A stretch of DNA of 64,000 nucleotides from Elmis aenea. Taxonomy: Eukaryota; Arthropoda; Insecta; Coleoptera; Elmidae. The position numbers were made by a program, and so were the translations under genes. Numbering within the stretch: the stretch's first letter is position 1; each line of letters starts with the position of its first letter. Shown here in pieces: positions 10,897 to 22,660 of this stretch. The notes below the pieces were generated by a model that worked only from the letters and a program-made list of their open reading frames with translations, searched no databases and was not told the DNA's origin. The DNA lies in the NCBI GenBank assembly GCA_947652605.1, contig OX393577.1:19223466-19287465 (forward strand), given 5' to 3'.

Positions 10897-12153
10897 CAGG
10901 GATGGGCAAAATTTGATTTTTATTTAAATCATTGATTTAGGTAAATTAAAAAAAATCAAAAATATCACGAATTGTTAATTCTTTGATTTTTTTTTAAATT
11001 GATTATTTACCTTTTTTACTACTAATTTATTCATTATTCATTATCTTCTATACAGCGTCATTCAAGAATTATCAAGAAATGAAAAAGTTTTTTACTAAAC
11101 ATTTCTCAGAAACTTTTATTCCTGATAAAAGTTGACCTAAAGTAATTAATTAAAAGATGGAAAAAATTTCACAAAAATATATACGATACCAGATTTTAGC
11201 AATTTCAGAAATATTCACAAGAGTAAAGGGGCCTTATTTTAAGAGTTACAAAAAAAAACTTTATAGGGAAAGATTGTTTAGAATTCAAAAAGACGATCGA
11301 CGTTAAAATTTCAATTTTTATTTTTGAAGTAATTTTTACATCCAAAAAGTGCCCTTATTTTAAGGATTTTAAAAAAGTTAAAAAATCGTTTAGAATTTAA
11401 AAAATTTTGCTCAATATAAAATATCGTTTTCTTTTGTTTTTTCTTTTTGGATTCTTTAAATAAGGGCACTTTAATCTTGTGAGCATTTCTCTAATCGCTA
11501 AAGCTAGTGTCGTATGAAGTTTAATCAGACTTTTTTAACTTAAAATTTGTCTTATACCATGCACCAACTTTTTTCAAGAATAAAATTTTCCGAGAAATCG
11601 ATATTAAAAACTTTTCCATTAGTTGCAAACCTTTTGATTGTTGTAAAATTCAAAAATTAAGTTTTAACGTCAAATTTCGTATTGTCATATTTTTGATTTC
11701 TAAACAATTTTTTCCCACATTTTTGTGTGTGTCTTAAAATAGGGACACTTAACTTTGGCGAATATTTTTAAAATCTTGTGTCATATCAAATGTCTTTCAT
11801 CTTTAAAATTAGTTTTAGGTCAGGAACCATCTTTTATAAAAAATAAAATTTTCTAAATAATCAACAATATATTTTTTTTCCGAATGTTGCAGGCTTTTTG
11901 AATTAGACTGTAGATCTTTTGACCCTAAAATTAAACATTATTGTGAAAATTTACCAAGTAATTCTACGGAATGCGTCTCTGACAAGAAAATTGCTCTAGA
12001 GACCTTATTTTTTCCCCGATCTATAAGAAGCAATATTTCCAGCGTATTTTATTAGCAGTTTAAGCGGTTGGAAGTAAAACGTGCATTTAATTTATATGTT
12101 TGATTTAAATCACGATTTTAATTTTAAAAATCAGCTGATTTAAATCAATCCTG
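10897..12153. mobile_element. Non-autonomous hAT element with 8-bp duplication ATGAAAAA
   Basis: Left end CAGGGATGGGCAAAA; right end TTGATTTAAATCAATCCTG inverted to it (...CAATCCTG). The 8-base ATGAAAAA is repeated exactly at 10889-10896 and 12154-12161. No transposase was seen. It contains a foldback copy (11053-11910), so the foldback came later. Confidence 0.85.
11053..11910. repeat. CAGCGTCATTC foldback element, copy 1 (diverged)
   Basis: Starts TA-CAGCGTCATTCAAGAA and ends TTTTTGAATTAGACTG-TA. Arms share blocks such as GCCCTTATTTTAAG and GATTTTAGC in inverted orientation. Length 858 bases, close to copies at 18409-19270 (862) and 26998-27858 (861). TA on both sides suggests Tc1/mariner-type mobilisation. 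Confidence 0.75.
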
Positions 12154-12161
12154 ATGAAAAA

Positions 12162-14122
12162 CCGCTGCGTATATTTTTATAAGCTTAAAAAAATAGTTAT
12201 TTTGGTACTGAGTACTAAAGAAGAGTTTTTTTTTAAAGATTGAATTAAAGTTTTTAGTGTTAATTTGATTGATACTGCCTATCAAATACTGACAAACTGA
12301 CTTCATGGTAATCTTGACTGAACGTGAAAATTATGAAAAAACTTGATCTAAATCTCTTTATAACAGGTAATATAGGTAGTATGTAAACTATATAGAAAAT
12401 TACCCAAAAAATTCCGCCCAAAAAGTACTAGAGCCTCGAGCTCAACACCCGGCACCTATAGACGCCAAACATGAAGCGCCACTGTTTGCAAGTACGTACA
12501 TGTTGTTTGTTCGTTTAAAAATATAAAAATTGTGATTATGTGACTTGCGCTATTAACTTTCTTAAGTTATTCAAACACGTTTAGTATTTATTTTAAATTA
12601 GTCCGTAATTTGCAGGAGACTAGAAGAAAGTATAGTTCTACAAAGATCAATGTCAATACGTAATGTTTTTGCTGATTAAAAGACCTTGAAGGACCTTGCC
12701 CTGACAGTAACTTTCCCAATAAAATACCATAAAAATGATATTACGTCGATTCCGGTGATTTACAAAAAGAAATTTAATGCAGAGTAGTAATCGAAAGTGT
12801 TATTCGTGTGCGTCATTTGTTTTTAGTGTAAAGCTTGTGACAATAATTGCGATCATTTCACTAACGGTAAATCCAAAAACGTATGGAAAAAAAATTGGCA
12901 TTTTAAGAAACTTTCTTAGTTGTTCCCTTTAAATAAAAGTAAAAACAAAAGTGTATTAAAATATTAGAAAATGTAACAATAATAAATGTGCACTATTTGT
13001 ACTAACGAAACTGCGCGAAACTTTAAAACTATCATATACAAAATTGGAATTATTATAGACAAACATGGTAACTAAGTTACATGAAAGGACCATACTTAAT
13101 TTAATGGGAAAATAAAAACATGAGGTAGTAGACCGAGAAAATAAAAATCCATCCCTTCATCTTATCTCAGTTCTTTGCCTATAATTTGCGGTTTAATTAT
13201 CATACTCAACTTTATAGATGTTTAGCAATGTATAACAGAAAATAGTTTCATTTGTTTGATGCTAAAATATTGTACGTTTTTAAATTAGAATATAAGCGCG
13301 AAATTTTGTGGATCTTCGAGATACATATCAAAACGAATTATTTTACTCGAGATAAATTTAAGTTATTATCAGATTTATTGAAGTTTCTGACTACGTGTCG
13401 TGTGTTGAGCATGAAGTTCTGTCTTTTTAATTGTGACCGACTGGCAAAACACGAAAAATAAGTGCGGTAGCTTTTCAAGTTACAATCTTTCGCACTTTTC
13501 TTGGTAAAATTATTTTCTATTTATTTTTAATAAGCTTTGTACGAAGCTATATTGTGTTAAGGACGAATGCAATGTGTATTTTACATGCATGTACTAATAT
13601 TTGAATAAGTAATGAATTTGTACGAGCATAACAATTTAAGTAATTTTTAATGGAATTATGAGGAGAGAATTTCTTAGAAAATTAATTTTAACTTGACAGA
13701 TTTCCTTATGGTTTGAGTTATCGATGCTTGTGACGTAAATTGGTTAATCGCAAATTGGTGTGTATCTCAAGAGAAGATACAAAGAAACGTGTTCGCTTGG
13801 AGTCGTTTCAAATCTTTTTTGATATTATTGATAAGCATAAAATTTAGCAATTTGCCAAATTTAAACCTACCCTCAATCTTCAGTAATAAGCGAAATCCCC
13901 ATGGTCGCCCTCGAATTTGAATCACCCTGCATATGCCGTAAAGTACTTTTTTTTTTAAGTTCACTTTAAATACACATTTGACCCTAAACCCTTTTAATTT
14001 TAATTTTAACCATCTTGATTAGGTCCTTCTTTTATTTTTATTTTTGATGCGAAATTACTGTGCATTGCTTCTTTAACTTCGTGACCCCAGTTACTCTGGG
14101 GTCGGCCTGTTCTTCTGGTATA
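12162..14122. other. Unassigned AT-rich DNA
   Basis: No gene or clear repeat seen. I looked here for the missing first bestrophin exon and did not find it. Confidence 0.4.
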
Positions 14123-14657
14123 TAGAGTGTTTCATAATTAAATGCTGATCCTGAGGGGTATTATTCCTTGGATTATTTTAAGAAAAAAAGTTCATATCAA
14201 TGTAGGTCCGCAACCGCCGTATTTTTGAGATACAAGGTGTTAAAAGTTGAAAAAAATATCGGTTTTTTCGTAATATCTTTGATACCGCTTTAGATATTTT
14301 TTTGAATTTTGGTAGGTACTAACCAGGCATAAAAACACATTTTTTTCAGAAAAAAAAATTGTTCTATTTCTACCAATGGCGTCCGTACTAACATGTCCTT
14401 GAATATTTTTAATGAAAAAAATCATATGCCACTGTTTTTTTTCAAAATAAATGTCATTTTTATAATTTTACTTTATCTCTTAGTAAAAATGGCCTCTTGA
14501 CTTTTTTTTGTCCGACGAACGGTTTTCGAGTAAACTTTTAACACCCTGTATGTCAAAAATACGGCGGTTGCGGACCTACATTGATATGAACTTTTTTTTT
14601 TAAATCATCCAAGGAATAATACCCCTAAAGATCAGCATTCAATTATAAAACACCCTG
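14123..14657. repeat. Foldback MITE with about 125-base inverted arms
   Basis: Left arm 14123-14250 reads TAGAGTGTTTCATAATTAAA, then AATGCTGATCC and GTAGGTCCGCAACCGCCGTA. The right arm 14530-14657 is the reverse complement with few changes, ending AAAACACCCTG-TATA. TA flanks both ends. The central part is AT-rich with no transposase. Confidence 0.85.
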
Positions 14658-14978
14658 TATAACGGCATCCGCTTCCATTCTTTTTTTTTGTCATATGACT
14701 TCATTCTTTCTTTGTGTGTGCCCTAACCATCTTAATCTGTTGAGTTCTATTGACTATTTAATGTCTACCTCTACACTCATTTTATCTTGTATATCTACAT
14801 TTCTTTATTCTTTCACCACTTTTCGAGGGCTCCATTTAAATATAACTTGAAAACTAAAGGTGCTATGCAGCATCCTTGTCTAAACCCTTTTGTGATTTTG
14901 ATTAAACGTGAATTTTCTGTCCAATTTTTATGAAAAAATATGTTATTGTACAAAATGGGCTGTAAAATTACTTACTAT

Positions 14979-15815
14979 TAGGGTTTCTCATATTGGATTA
15001 TTTTGCTTGTCCCGGGATTCCGGGAAGTAATCGACCTTTGTCCCGGGATATCCCGGGATCCCGGGATGTTTAAATTTTAAATAAATAACCCAAAAAATTA
15101 AAGTAGAGGTTTATTACTTAAAAACAACTCCAAGTCAAATATGTAATAGATTTTGCTCCATGATTATTATAAATAATTAAATAATATTGGTAAAAGAAAC
15201 ATACATTTGGGAAATATAACCTTTCTATTGCAATTTCATATTTATGAACACAATAATATAATTTTTGCAATGAATTTTTGTAATGTGATTTAAGATAACC
15301 AAGGTAATCTATGCTTTGGTCAATTAGTGTTTTTTTAAATTTATAAACAAAAAGTTCTGCTGCATAAAATGCTCTCTCAGTCTCTATTGATGCATGTGAA
15401 ATTGTCTTGAGAGCATTTAGCTACAAAGAAACTTCGTTATTATCAGTAATATTTCATTTATAAGCTATTTTGCTTCGAATTACCAGGGTACACAAAAATA
15501 AAACTGTAAAAGTATTTTGAAGATATTAATTTTGTCATGGAGACCGGGCTTCTTTACGCCATACTGAAAGAGAAAATAAAATACAGAAAAATTATTTTGA
15601 AATAAAAATAATGTTTTTCTATAATTTACTGTTAGTAAAAATATTTATAATAAATTCTGATAAGTTATGATAATATTACAAATATCTTGGCACAAAATTA
15701 ACGAAAATAACACTTTTTTTACATCCTGGGAATTCCCGGGACAAAAAGCTTTTCCCGGGAAACATAAAACAGCTTAAGATGGACCGGGACCCCGGAATTG
15801 CGGGATGAAACCATA
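14979..15815 (-). mobile_element. hAT element with 8-bp duplication CTTACTAT
   Basis: Ends TAGGGTTTCTCAT and (inverted) TATGGTTTCATCCC; CTTACTAT is repeated exactly at 14971-14978 and 15816-15823. The subterminal regions are rich in CCCGGGA palindromes on both sides. The minus strand holds a hAT C-terminal domain remnant (15118-15420). Confidence 0.85.
15118..15420 (-). pseudogene. hAT transposase C-terminal (dimerisation) domain remnant
   Basis: Open for 101 codons on the minus strand, from just after a stop to a TAA at 15118. It reads ISHASIETERAFYAAELFV, then YKFKKTLIDQSIDYLGYLK. This fits the hATC motif, in which A-S-E-R-F/AFS-AG-L is followed by a K-R-L---LD-L-FL helix. The usual SAG is YAA here. 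No catalytic domain was seen, so the element is non-autonomous now. Confidence 0.75.
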
Positions 15816-15823
15816 CTTACTAT

Positions 15824-17041
15824 ACATCTACAGGCTTCTCACAAAACCTGTAAATAATATTGACTTTTCTGTAACATTTTGTCTGTAACTTTTAAATAAA
15901 TCTAGTATTTACTCCAGATACAATGATTTTGGAAATACTTTTTGCCCAAAAACCAAAAGAAATTAGATTCAATGTGATTTAATATACATGAATGCACTTT
16001 TCGTTGTATTTTTATTTGCTGTGTTAAACGAACGTAGTTCTGTTTGTTTTGTCATTACATAAACTATTTTATTGCAGAGTCATCAAACAGAGGTAATTCA
16101 AGTGGTCCGAAATTTAAAAATAATTAATTTTGTGTAATTATGCGCTGATGAACAATGGACAGTGGAATTTCCAACATTTTTAATTTGGGTGCCGATAAAT
16201 ATTTTTGAACAAGCTGTTACATAATGTTCTTATTTAAGGCTAAATTTTTTTTGGTTTTGTTTTAAATCAGCTATTTCAAGGTAAAAGTTTGCGCACTTAA
16301 ATGTAAAACCTTATTTTGATGTAATTAATTTTACTATAGATACCTATAGCTCACTAATAACCCATCTAATGTGTGACTGCAGTCTTTTTCGGTAGGTGTT
16401 TTGTGGTATTGTTATTTTTGTTGTTTTAATAAAATATTTTTTAACCCCAAAAAGTAGAAGGCTTTTCTTCCTGTCCCCTTTAAATATTCCGCGCCCAACA
16501 GGTTGAAAATCACTATGTTAAATATTTTTTCACTGGAATTATTAAACATACCTTACCTGTCCATCAATATTTTTTAATCATACATTTTAATTAGTTATTA
16601 TCTACTTAAGCAGATTATTTAATAAGGTATTTTAAACTGAGACGTGTTTTGTGGTGACTGGATCCAGCGATTGCGTTTTTTGTTTATGCAAACGAGCAGG
16701 TCAATTCGCAGAATGGAATTTAATCTACAGTCTTTTTAACGTTTTTAATGATATACCTAGAATTCTGCGTAAAATTATTGTCTCAATAATAATTTCCAGA
16801 AGTTTTTTCGTTGCCTGAATATTTTCACGTCTTGTTATTGTTTATGCTGCAATGTAATTAATTTGCTGTAATCGGTAGTTTTCGCATTTTTAATGGATTT
16901 GGCGCGGACTACGTCATATATTTTTAAACAGGTGACGTAAGAAATTGAACAATTTTTATTTAGATCGGTATTATATCGTCTTGTTTGTTTATTTGCCCCA
17001 AAGGTTGAAGGTGAATTTGGTAAAAATCGAAGAATGTATGC
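15824..17041. other. Unassigned AT-rich DNA
   Basis: Near 16490-16535 the sequence GCGCCCAACAGGTTGAAAAT followed by CACTATG resembles a hAT terminus, but I found no partner end. Nothing else recognised. Confidence 0.4.
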
Positions 17042-18047
17042 CCTAGCACCAGTGGCGTAGCAAGGGGCGAAGGGGGGTTGTTTCGCCCCGGGCTGCACTT
17101 TTAGTCTACACAAAAACCCAAATGGGGTAAAAACTAAAATCTTGGGGTAATGAAGGAACAGTAGATATAATAATCAGTGTTGGCACTAGCGCTAGACCCA
17201 ATGAAAAATTCAGATAAAAAAAGAGTTCTTATTGATGTTAAAGGGAAAAACGGGCTAGTCGACCTAGCTACACTGAAAACCCGCCTCCTTGACAGAAATT
17301 TCAAGTAATAAAATATATGATGGGGTACCAACCATTCAACAAAATTATGAAATATTTAATTTATTTTAGGCGTCAAGTTCCATGCAGTTTTCAACTTTAT
17401 TGTAAAAGGGATTTTTTGCTTCCGTTCTATTGGATTTCTATCGCATAGCGATAACATTCGTCTAAATATTTATTTGTAAATTGAGATGTGCAAAAACTTC
17501 GAACAGTGGTAAAAGAACGTCCAAATCATAGAGCACCAGAAAGAGTGTGTAATGACGATTTTTTATTACTTGTATGGGCTGTATATGAATACAATTATTG
17601 TTGGAAGGTTTTTAAGTAGGTATGTTATAAAAATATTGGTCGTGCGCGACTGGCCTAAGTGGGTTATACTTAGTGCAATTTGACCTGTATATAAAATCCT
17701 TTAACATTTATATTATATTTGGAATCGTGTTTAAGCAAGGCAAAGTACCTTTGAGGAAATTTACTGTAATGTACGCTGTTCAGTGATGTGAGTGTGTCAT
17801 ATGACCGCGTCATGACAGTTTGTCATGACGGTCATGACGTCACGTCACAATGATTTATGACGTCACGTCACAATGATTTTAAATGACCGTGACCATTCTA
17901 AGCTCCAATATTCAAAATGACAGTTTTTCTAACATCCAAAAATGACAGTTTTAAGTTTACATAGTGGTTGTCACTTGATTTGTGTTAATCTTAATTGCAA
18001 TATCGTTAATAAAAATGTAAATACCACTATATAAAGTATTCTGAAAG

Positions 18048-18251
18048 TTGATAAACACAATGCGGAGAAAAATGAAGGTATTTTACTTTTTTGTACGTTA
18101 TCCTGCAAGTTCGCAGCAAAAGGTAGCTACTTATGGTTGCCAATTTTGTAGAAAGAGATACGGATTACATGCCACTAGAATGGCAGAACCTTTAATTACA
18201 ACATGCAAGAAATGCCCAGAGCATGTAAAATTAAAGTTGAAACGCAAATAA
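18048..18251 (+). pseudogene. hAT transposase N-terminal BED zinc-finger fragment
   Basis: A 67-aa ORF contains YGCQFCRKRYGLHATRM and TTCKKCPEHVKLKL. The CxxC pair, the ATRM block and the CKKCP tail are the usual layout of the BED finger of many hAT transposases; the histidine normally after ATRM is replaced by proline in this copy (AEPLITTC). A stop follows at once, and the DNA after it (about 18285-18390) reads a Ser/Pro-rich stretch (SPKSPSTPSTSRAF) in one frame, perhaps the next exon or a frameshifted part. The rest of the transposase is missing. Confidence 0.7.
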
Positions 18252-18408
18252 AAATTTTATTAAAAAATTTTTAGCTCTCAGCATAAGTAGTCCAAAATCA
18301 CCTTCAACTCCCTCGACTTCTAGAGCCTTCTCTGAAGGAATACAATACCCAGATAGAGATACTGATACTAATAATTCTGCTTTTTATTTATAATTCCTAT
18401 TACATAAA

Positions 18409-19270
18409 CAGCGTCATTCAAAAAGTCTGCAACAAATGGGAAAAATTTTTATAATCGATTTCTCAAAAAATTTTACTCTTGATAAAAAATGGTGCATGGT
18501 CTAAAACTAATTTTAAGATAAAATAAGTTCGATAAAATGTGATAGGACACTAGATTTTAGCGATTTTTGAAATATGAACAAGAGTAAAGTGCCCTTATTT
18601 TAAGAGATACAAAAAAAGTTTATAGGAAAAACTTATTTAAAATCTTAAAATTAGACCAGATATGACGGTCAAATTCCAATTTTTATTTTTTTAAGAAATT
18701 TTAACATTCAAAAAGTCTGCAACAAATAGAAAAGTTTTTTATTATCGATTTCTCAGAAAATTTCATTCTTGATAAAAGTTGGTGCATAGTCTAAAACAAA
18801 ATTTAAGATTTCAAAAATCGCTAAAATCTAGTGTCCCATGACTTTTTAATAATCTTTTTTTTTATCTTAAAATTAGTTTTAGACCATGCACCAACTTTTA
18901 TCAAGAATGAAATTTTCTGAGAAATCGATAATAAAAAACTTTTCCATTTGTTGCAATCTTTTTGAATGTTAAAATTTCGTAAAAAACAAAAATTAGAATT
19001 TGACCGTCAACATTCATATTTAGTCTAATTTTGAGATTCCAAATAAGTTTTTCTTATAAACTTTTTTTGTATCTCTTAAAATAAGGGCACTTTACTCTTG
19101 TTAATATTTCAAAAATCGTTAAAATCTAGTGTCCTATGATTTTTTAATAATATTTTTTTATCTTAAAATTAGTTTTAGACCATACACCAACTTTTATCAA
19201 GAATAAAATTTTCTAGGAAATCGATAATAAAAATTTTTCCCATTTGTTGCAGTCTTTTTGAATGACGCTG
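18409..19270. repeat. CAGCGTCATTC foldback element, copy 2
   Basis: Begins CAGCGTCATTCAAAAAGTCT and ends AGTCTTTTTGAATGACGCTG-TA. Inner blocks such as GGTGCATGGTCTAAAACTAA and AGTAAAGTGCCCTTATTTTA occur in inverted order on the other side, and additional direct and inverted copies of the AAAAAGTCTGCAACAAAT block occur internally near 18715 and 18950. The left TA is AA here. It is nested in the hAT 17781-19380. Confidence 0.85.
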
Positions 19271-19655
19271 TATATTAATTTTATACCATTGTTATAAAAA
19301 TAATCATAAATGACGGTCATATGACCGGTCATGACGGTCATGACGTCACAATCATAAATGACCGTCATTTCACATCACTGACGCTGTTGGTTCATGAAAG
19401 ATGAAATGAAATATGGTTCCTTTTTAAGAATTTAGGTATGTAAGTTTATGTTTATATTATATACAAAAAAGTATTTTGTAACTTTGCTAAATATATTATG
19501 TATGTGTTCCTTTGCCTAAATAAAAACTATTAGTGAAAGTTTTTACCCATAATGAAAATAATTTTGTAGGGGTGGGGGCGATCTAAAAAAAATTAAAATC
19601 AGAAAATGTTCTGCCATAAAACTGTAATTTTGGATGATGGTAAAGTACTCTACAT

Positions 19656-19881
19656 CAGTGGTTCCTAACCTTTTGGTATTCACGGCCCCCTAAATATCCT
19701 AAAATATTTTCGCGGCTCCCTATTTTTTAGTAACAAAAGTGTTACGATTTATGTAAGAAGATATTTTTCCGATGGTTTAAGTAAAATAAGGAGCAAAAAA
19801 TATTTTTTTTAAGATTTCAATATTTTGAAAAGTAGAAATATTATATAAATTTTTCGCGGCCCCCCAGTTGAAGAATCGCTG
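19656..19881. mobile_element. Short hAT MITE (226 bp)
   Basis: Left end CAGTGGTTCCTAACCTTTTG, then CACGGCCCCC. The right end reads CGCGGCCCCCCAGTTGAAGA, then ATCGCTG. The flanking 8-mers CTCTACAT and CTCTAGAT differ at one base. It has no coding content. Confidence 0.75.
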
Positions 19882-20267
19882 CTCTAGATTCTTTAAATTA
19901 TTACACGTTTGAACATCTTAAATTTAAAAAAAAAATCGCCTCTAGCGCATTTGATTCATCTCCCCGCTTTTTTTTGTGTTGGTCTCTGTTTGCTTTTGGA
20001 AAAATCAAGAGTTGGCAACCCTTATTGAGAGGGGCGGCAAACTCAGGGACCACCCTAGGCGGCACAAATTCTAACTACGCCACTACCTTGCACTTCAAAA
20101 GATATTTTTGCTGTGTCGGCTAACTGTAATGATACGTTGTTGAGAATCACTGGGAATATTATAATTAATTTGCGTTTTATTTTTCTAATTGCACTTTACG
20201 AGGGGCTATTGATAAGTTTCTGGAATAGCCTGGAATGAAACTAAATATCTGCAAAGTAATATATTTT

Positions 20268-20395
20268 TTGTGCGATCGTACTAGAAACAGCTGTTTGACG
20301 GACGCGTTAGCAACCATAAAGTACCTACTGCATTACCGACCCTATCCTTAGCAACGTCCGTAAAAGTTACTTTTTTTGGCCTTGATACATAAATA
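20268..20395. repeat. GGCCGAAAAAGT-family MITE, copy 2 (internally deleted)
   Basis: Has both ends of the family (TGTGCGATCGTACTAGAAAC at the left, TTGGCCTTGATACATAAAT at the right) but only about 130 bases in all, lacking most of the interior seen at 9550-9980 and 42365-42765. Confidence 0.75.
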
Positions 20396-20713
20396 GCTAT
20401 TATTTAACATAATAACCCCTCAAGTATATACAACATTCATAAAATAAATTTAACCCTTTGGGGGGAAAATCGTATTCTTGGTCTGCAAATTGCAAACTGT
20501 ACGTGGGAGCACTAAAGGAACAAACCAAAAGTTTTAATTATAGTTAGATAGTTAGATGAGAATAATGCATAAAATACGTAATGACGATAGATTTATTGTT
20601 TTGCATTAAAACCCATCAGTAAACACAGAAATTTTATATCATAGTGCATGTTCTATTAATACAAAATAAGTACAACAATAATAGGTTTTAATAACAGTTT
20701 CTTTTTGTTTCAG

Positions 20714-20824
20714 ATGGCGAGGAAGTGTGTACAAACTAGTATGGAGAGAATTAGTAGCATATTTAATTTTATATTATTCAATTAATTTAATATATAGGTT
20801 CGCATTGAACGACCATCAACAAAG
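20714..20824 (+). CDS. Bestrophin exon 2
   Basis: Acceptor TTTGTTTCAG and donor AAAG|GTGAGT. The first base completes an Arg-type codon from the missing exon 1 (phase 2) and the last two bases start an Arg codon. It reads WRGSVYKLVWRELVAYLIL, then YYSINLIYRFALNDHQQ, which is the conserved first membrane segment of bestrophins. The other frame offers an ATG (MARKCVQ) but hits a stop, so that start is not real. Confidence 0.93.
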
Positions 20825-21500
20825 GTGAGTTCTTAAGCTGAACATATGTTGCTATTATGTAATTGCAGTGTGCATTTATTGTTATAAAACCGATGTCGTA
20901 ACGTAACTCATACATTATTTAAATGATTTGCTGCATTTCAAACTGCAATGAAGGAAAAGCGTAGGCACTACAATGGAATGATTATGTAGTTTTTGTCCGT
21001 AGCGCAAAAAACAAATGGGATTAACAACACAAGTTTAATGATGCACATTTAATAAATAAAATGTTTCGAAATTAAACACTTTTGCCTTAAATATATGGAG
21101 AAGCTTGTTGAGTTTAAGCGCGAATGTTGAGAAGTCCGGAAATCTCCCTAGCCCAGTAATATTTATTTTGTAATTTATCATAATTTACCGGATAATCTTC
21201 CATCGCCAGCTTTTGCCACATAAAGCACCAAAAAAGTCTATTGACTAATTATTTGTATTAAAAACAAAACAGATAACTTAGACAAATATATTTAATTCAG
21301 AGGCACTTTGCTCCTAATATCGATAGACTTTGTCTGCTTGCTCTATCATTTGCAATTTATCTAATGTTGGGGAATAATTAAGGGAAAAAAAAGGTCACAA
21401 ATTTGTCCAAATGGCAAAAATCGACAATGTGTTAAGATAAAATTTTTATCAAAATGTTTTTCAAGCAGGATAACAACGGTCGAGTTTTACTGTATATATA
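20825..21500. other. Bestrophin intron 2, first part: nothing recognised
   Basis: AT-rich, no repeat or ORF that I can support before the foldback at 21501. Confidence 0.5.
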
Positions 21501-22629
21501 GAGTGGTCCAAACTTGATGGGATTACATGGATATCATGCTTAAAATTCAAGAAGCGTTTTTAAAAATATTTCCAGTTTCTGAATTAATAGTTAACACTTA
21601 AGCGCCATTTGTATCCATATGGATACAAATAGTTTTTGCCAAATGAGCCACCTGTATCCATTTGGATACAACAGCCTACATTTAGATTCGGCTGCCTGTA
21701 TTCTTAAACATACATATATTACATATAACTATACCAGAAAAGGTTTAAGGATGGCCCGCTGGACCAGAAAACCTTGGTGGTCAAGATTTTTTAACCCACA
21801 TAGATATTTAAAAAAAAAAAAAAAGTTTTATGATACAAATTTATTAACACAAAAAAAAATTAAAAAGTGGTTAAAATGTTATTATTTTGTTGTGAAATTT
21901 TTTTATATTACTTAAGGGCAATTAAGAAACGTAAATTTAAAAAAAAAAAGGTGGCCAAAAAAACATCTTTTTTTTTTAACATGGTGGCACTTAACGTGTT
22001 AAGTGTTTTTTCTTCAAGTTAAAAATGTGTCATATCTCCGTTATTGTTGTAAATTAAAAAAAAAAACGTTCAAAAATTATTTTTGGATATGTTTATGTTA
22101 AATTCGATGAAAATTTAAAAAAAACAGTTTACACTCGATAATAAAAAACTATGACCTAAACTTACCATTTTCTTAAATGGAAGCTGTAGTTGGCTATGAC
22201 CTATTGAAATATGTTAATGTTTTCTTATTCCAAATAAATAAGGATTGTTGTAGTTATTTTCAATAATAAGCTAGTTACGAAAGTTTTTTTTTTTTTTCTT
22301 TTTTTCTTTCTTTTTTTTTTTAAGAAAAGTATCTTTTTAAAATCGTATATTGTAAAAACTAGGCATAAAACCTCTTAAAACTCATGTGGTACAAGTTACA
22401 AAAGTTTTTTAATTTGTTGTTGAGATAAACATTATAAGTATTTGAACATGAGAAAACAACAATATGCTGATTCCCGACCAAGTTGTTGTTATCTTATATT
22501 CAAATATTTATGATGTTTATCTCAACAACTAATTAAAAAACCTTTACAACTTGTACCACATGAGTTTTAAGACGTGTTGTACCATGTTTTTGTTTTGTTT
22601 TCACAGCCTATTATTTTTAAAAATATTTT

Positions 22630-22660
<31 letters not shown>

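Larger units (their letters stand above)
17781..19380 (+). mobile_element. hAT element with exact 8-bp duplication ACGCTGTT
   Basis: Left end CAGTGATGTGAGTGTGTCAT, right end TTTCACATCACTG inverted. ACGCTGTT occurs exactly at 17773-17780 and 19381-19388. Subterminal regions are packed with overlapping palindromes of the type ATGACGGTCATGACGTCA, likely transposase-binding sites by analogy with other hATs. It carries a BED-finger ORF (18048-18251) and an inserted foldback (18409-19270). Confidence 0.9.
17050..20085. mobile_element. hAT-type element, outer shell of a three-level nest
   Basis: Left end CAGTGGCGTAGCAAGGGG; right end CTAACTACGCCACTA, inverted to it. The flanking 8-mers CCTAGCAC (17042-17049) and CCTTGCAC (20086-20093) differ at one base. 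Inside lie another hAT (17781-19380, itself containing a foldback) and a 226-bp hAT MITE (19656-19881). I see no transposase that belongs to the outer element. About 1.2 kb remains after removing the inserts. Confidence 0.75.

Noticed and set aside
16485..16535. hAT end (GGTTGAAAATCACTATG)
   Set aside because: Looks like a hAT terminus, but no partner end or duplication was found, so no element is called.
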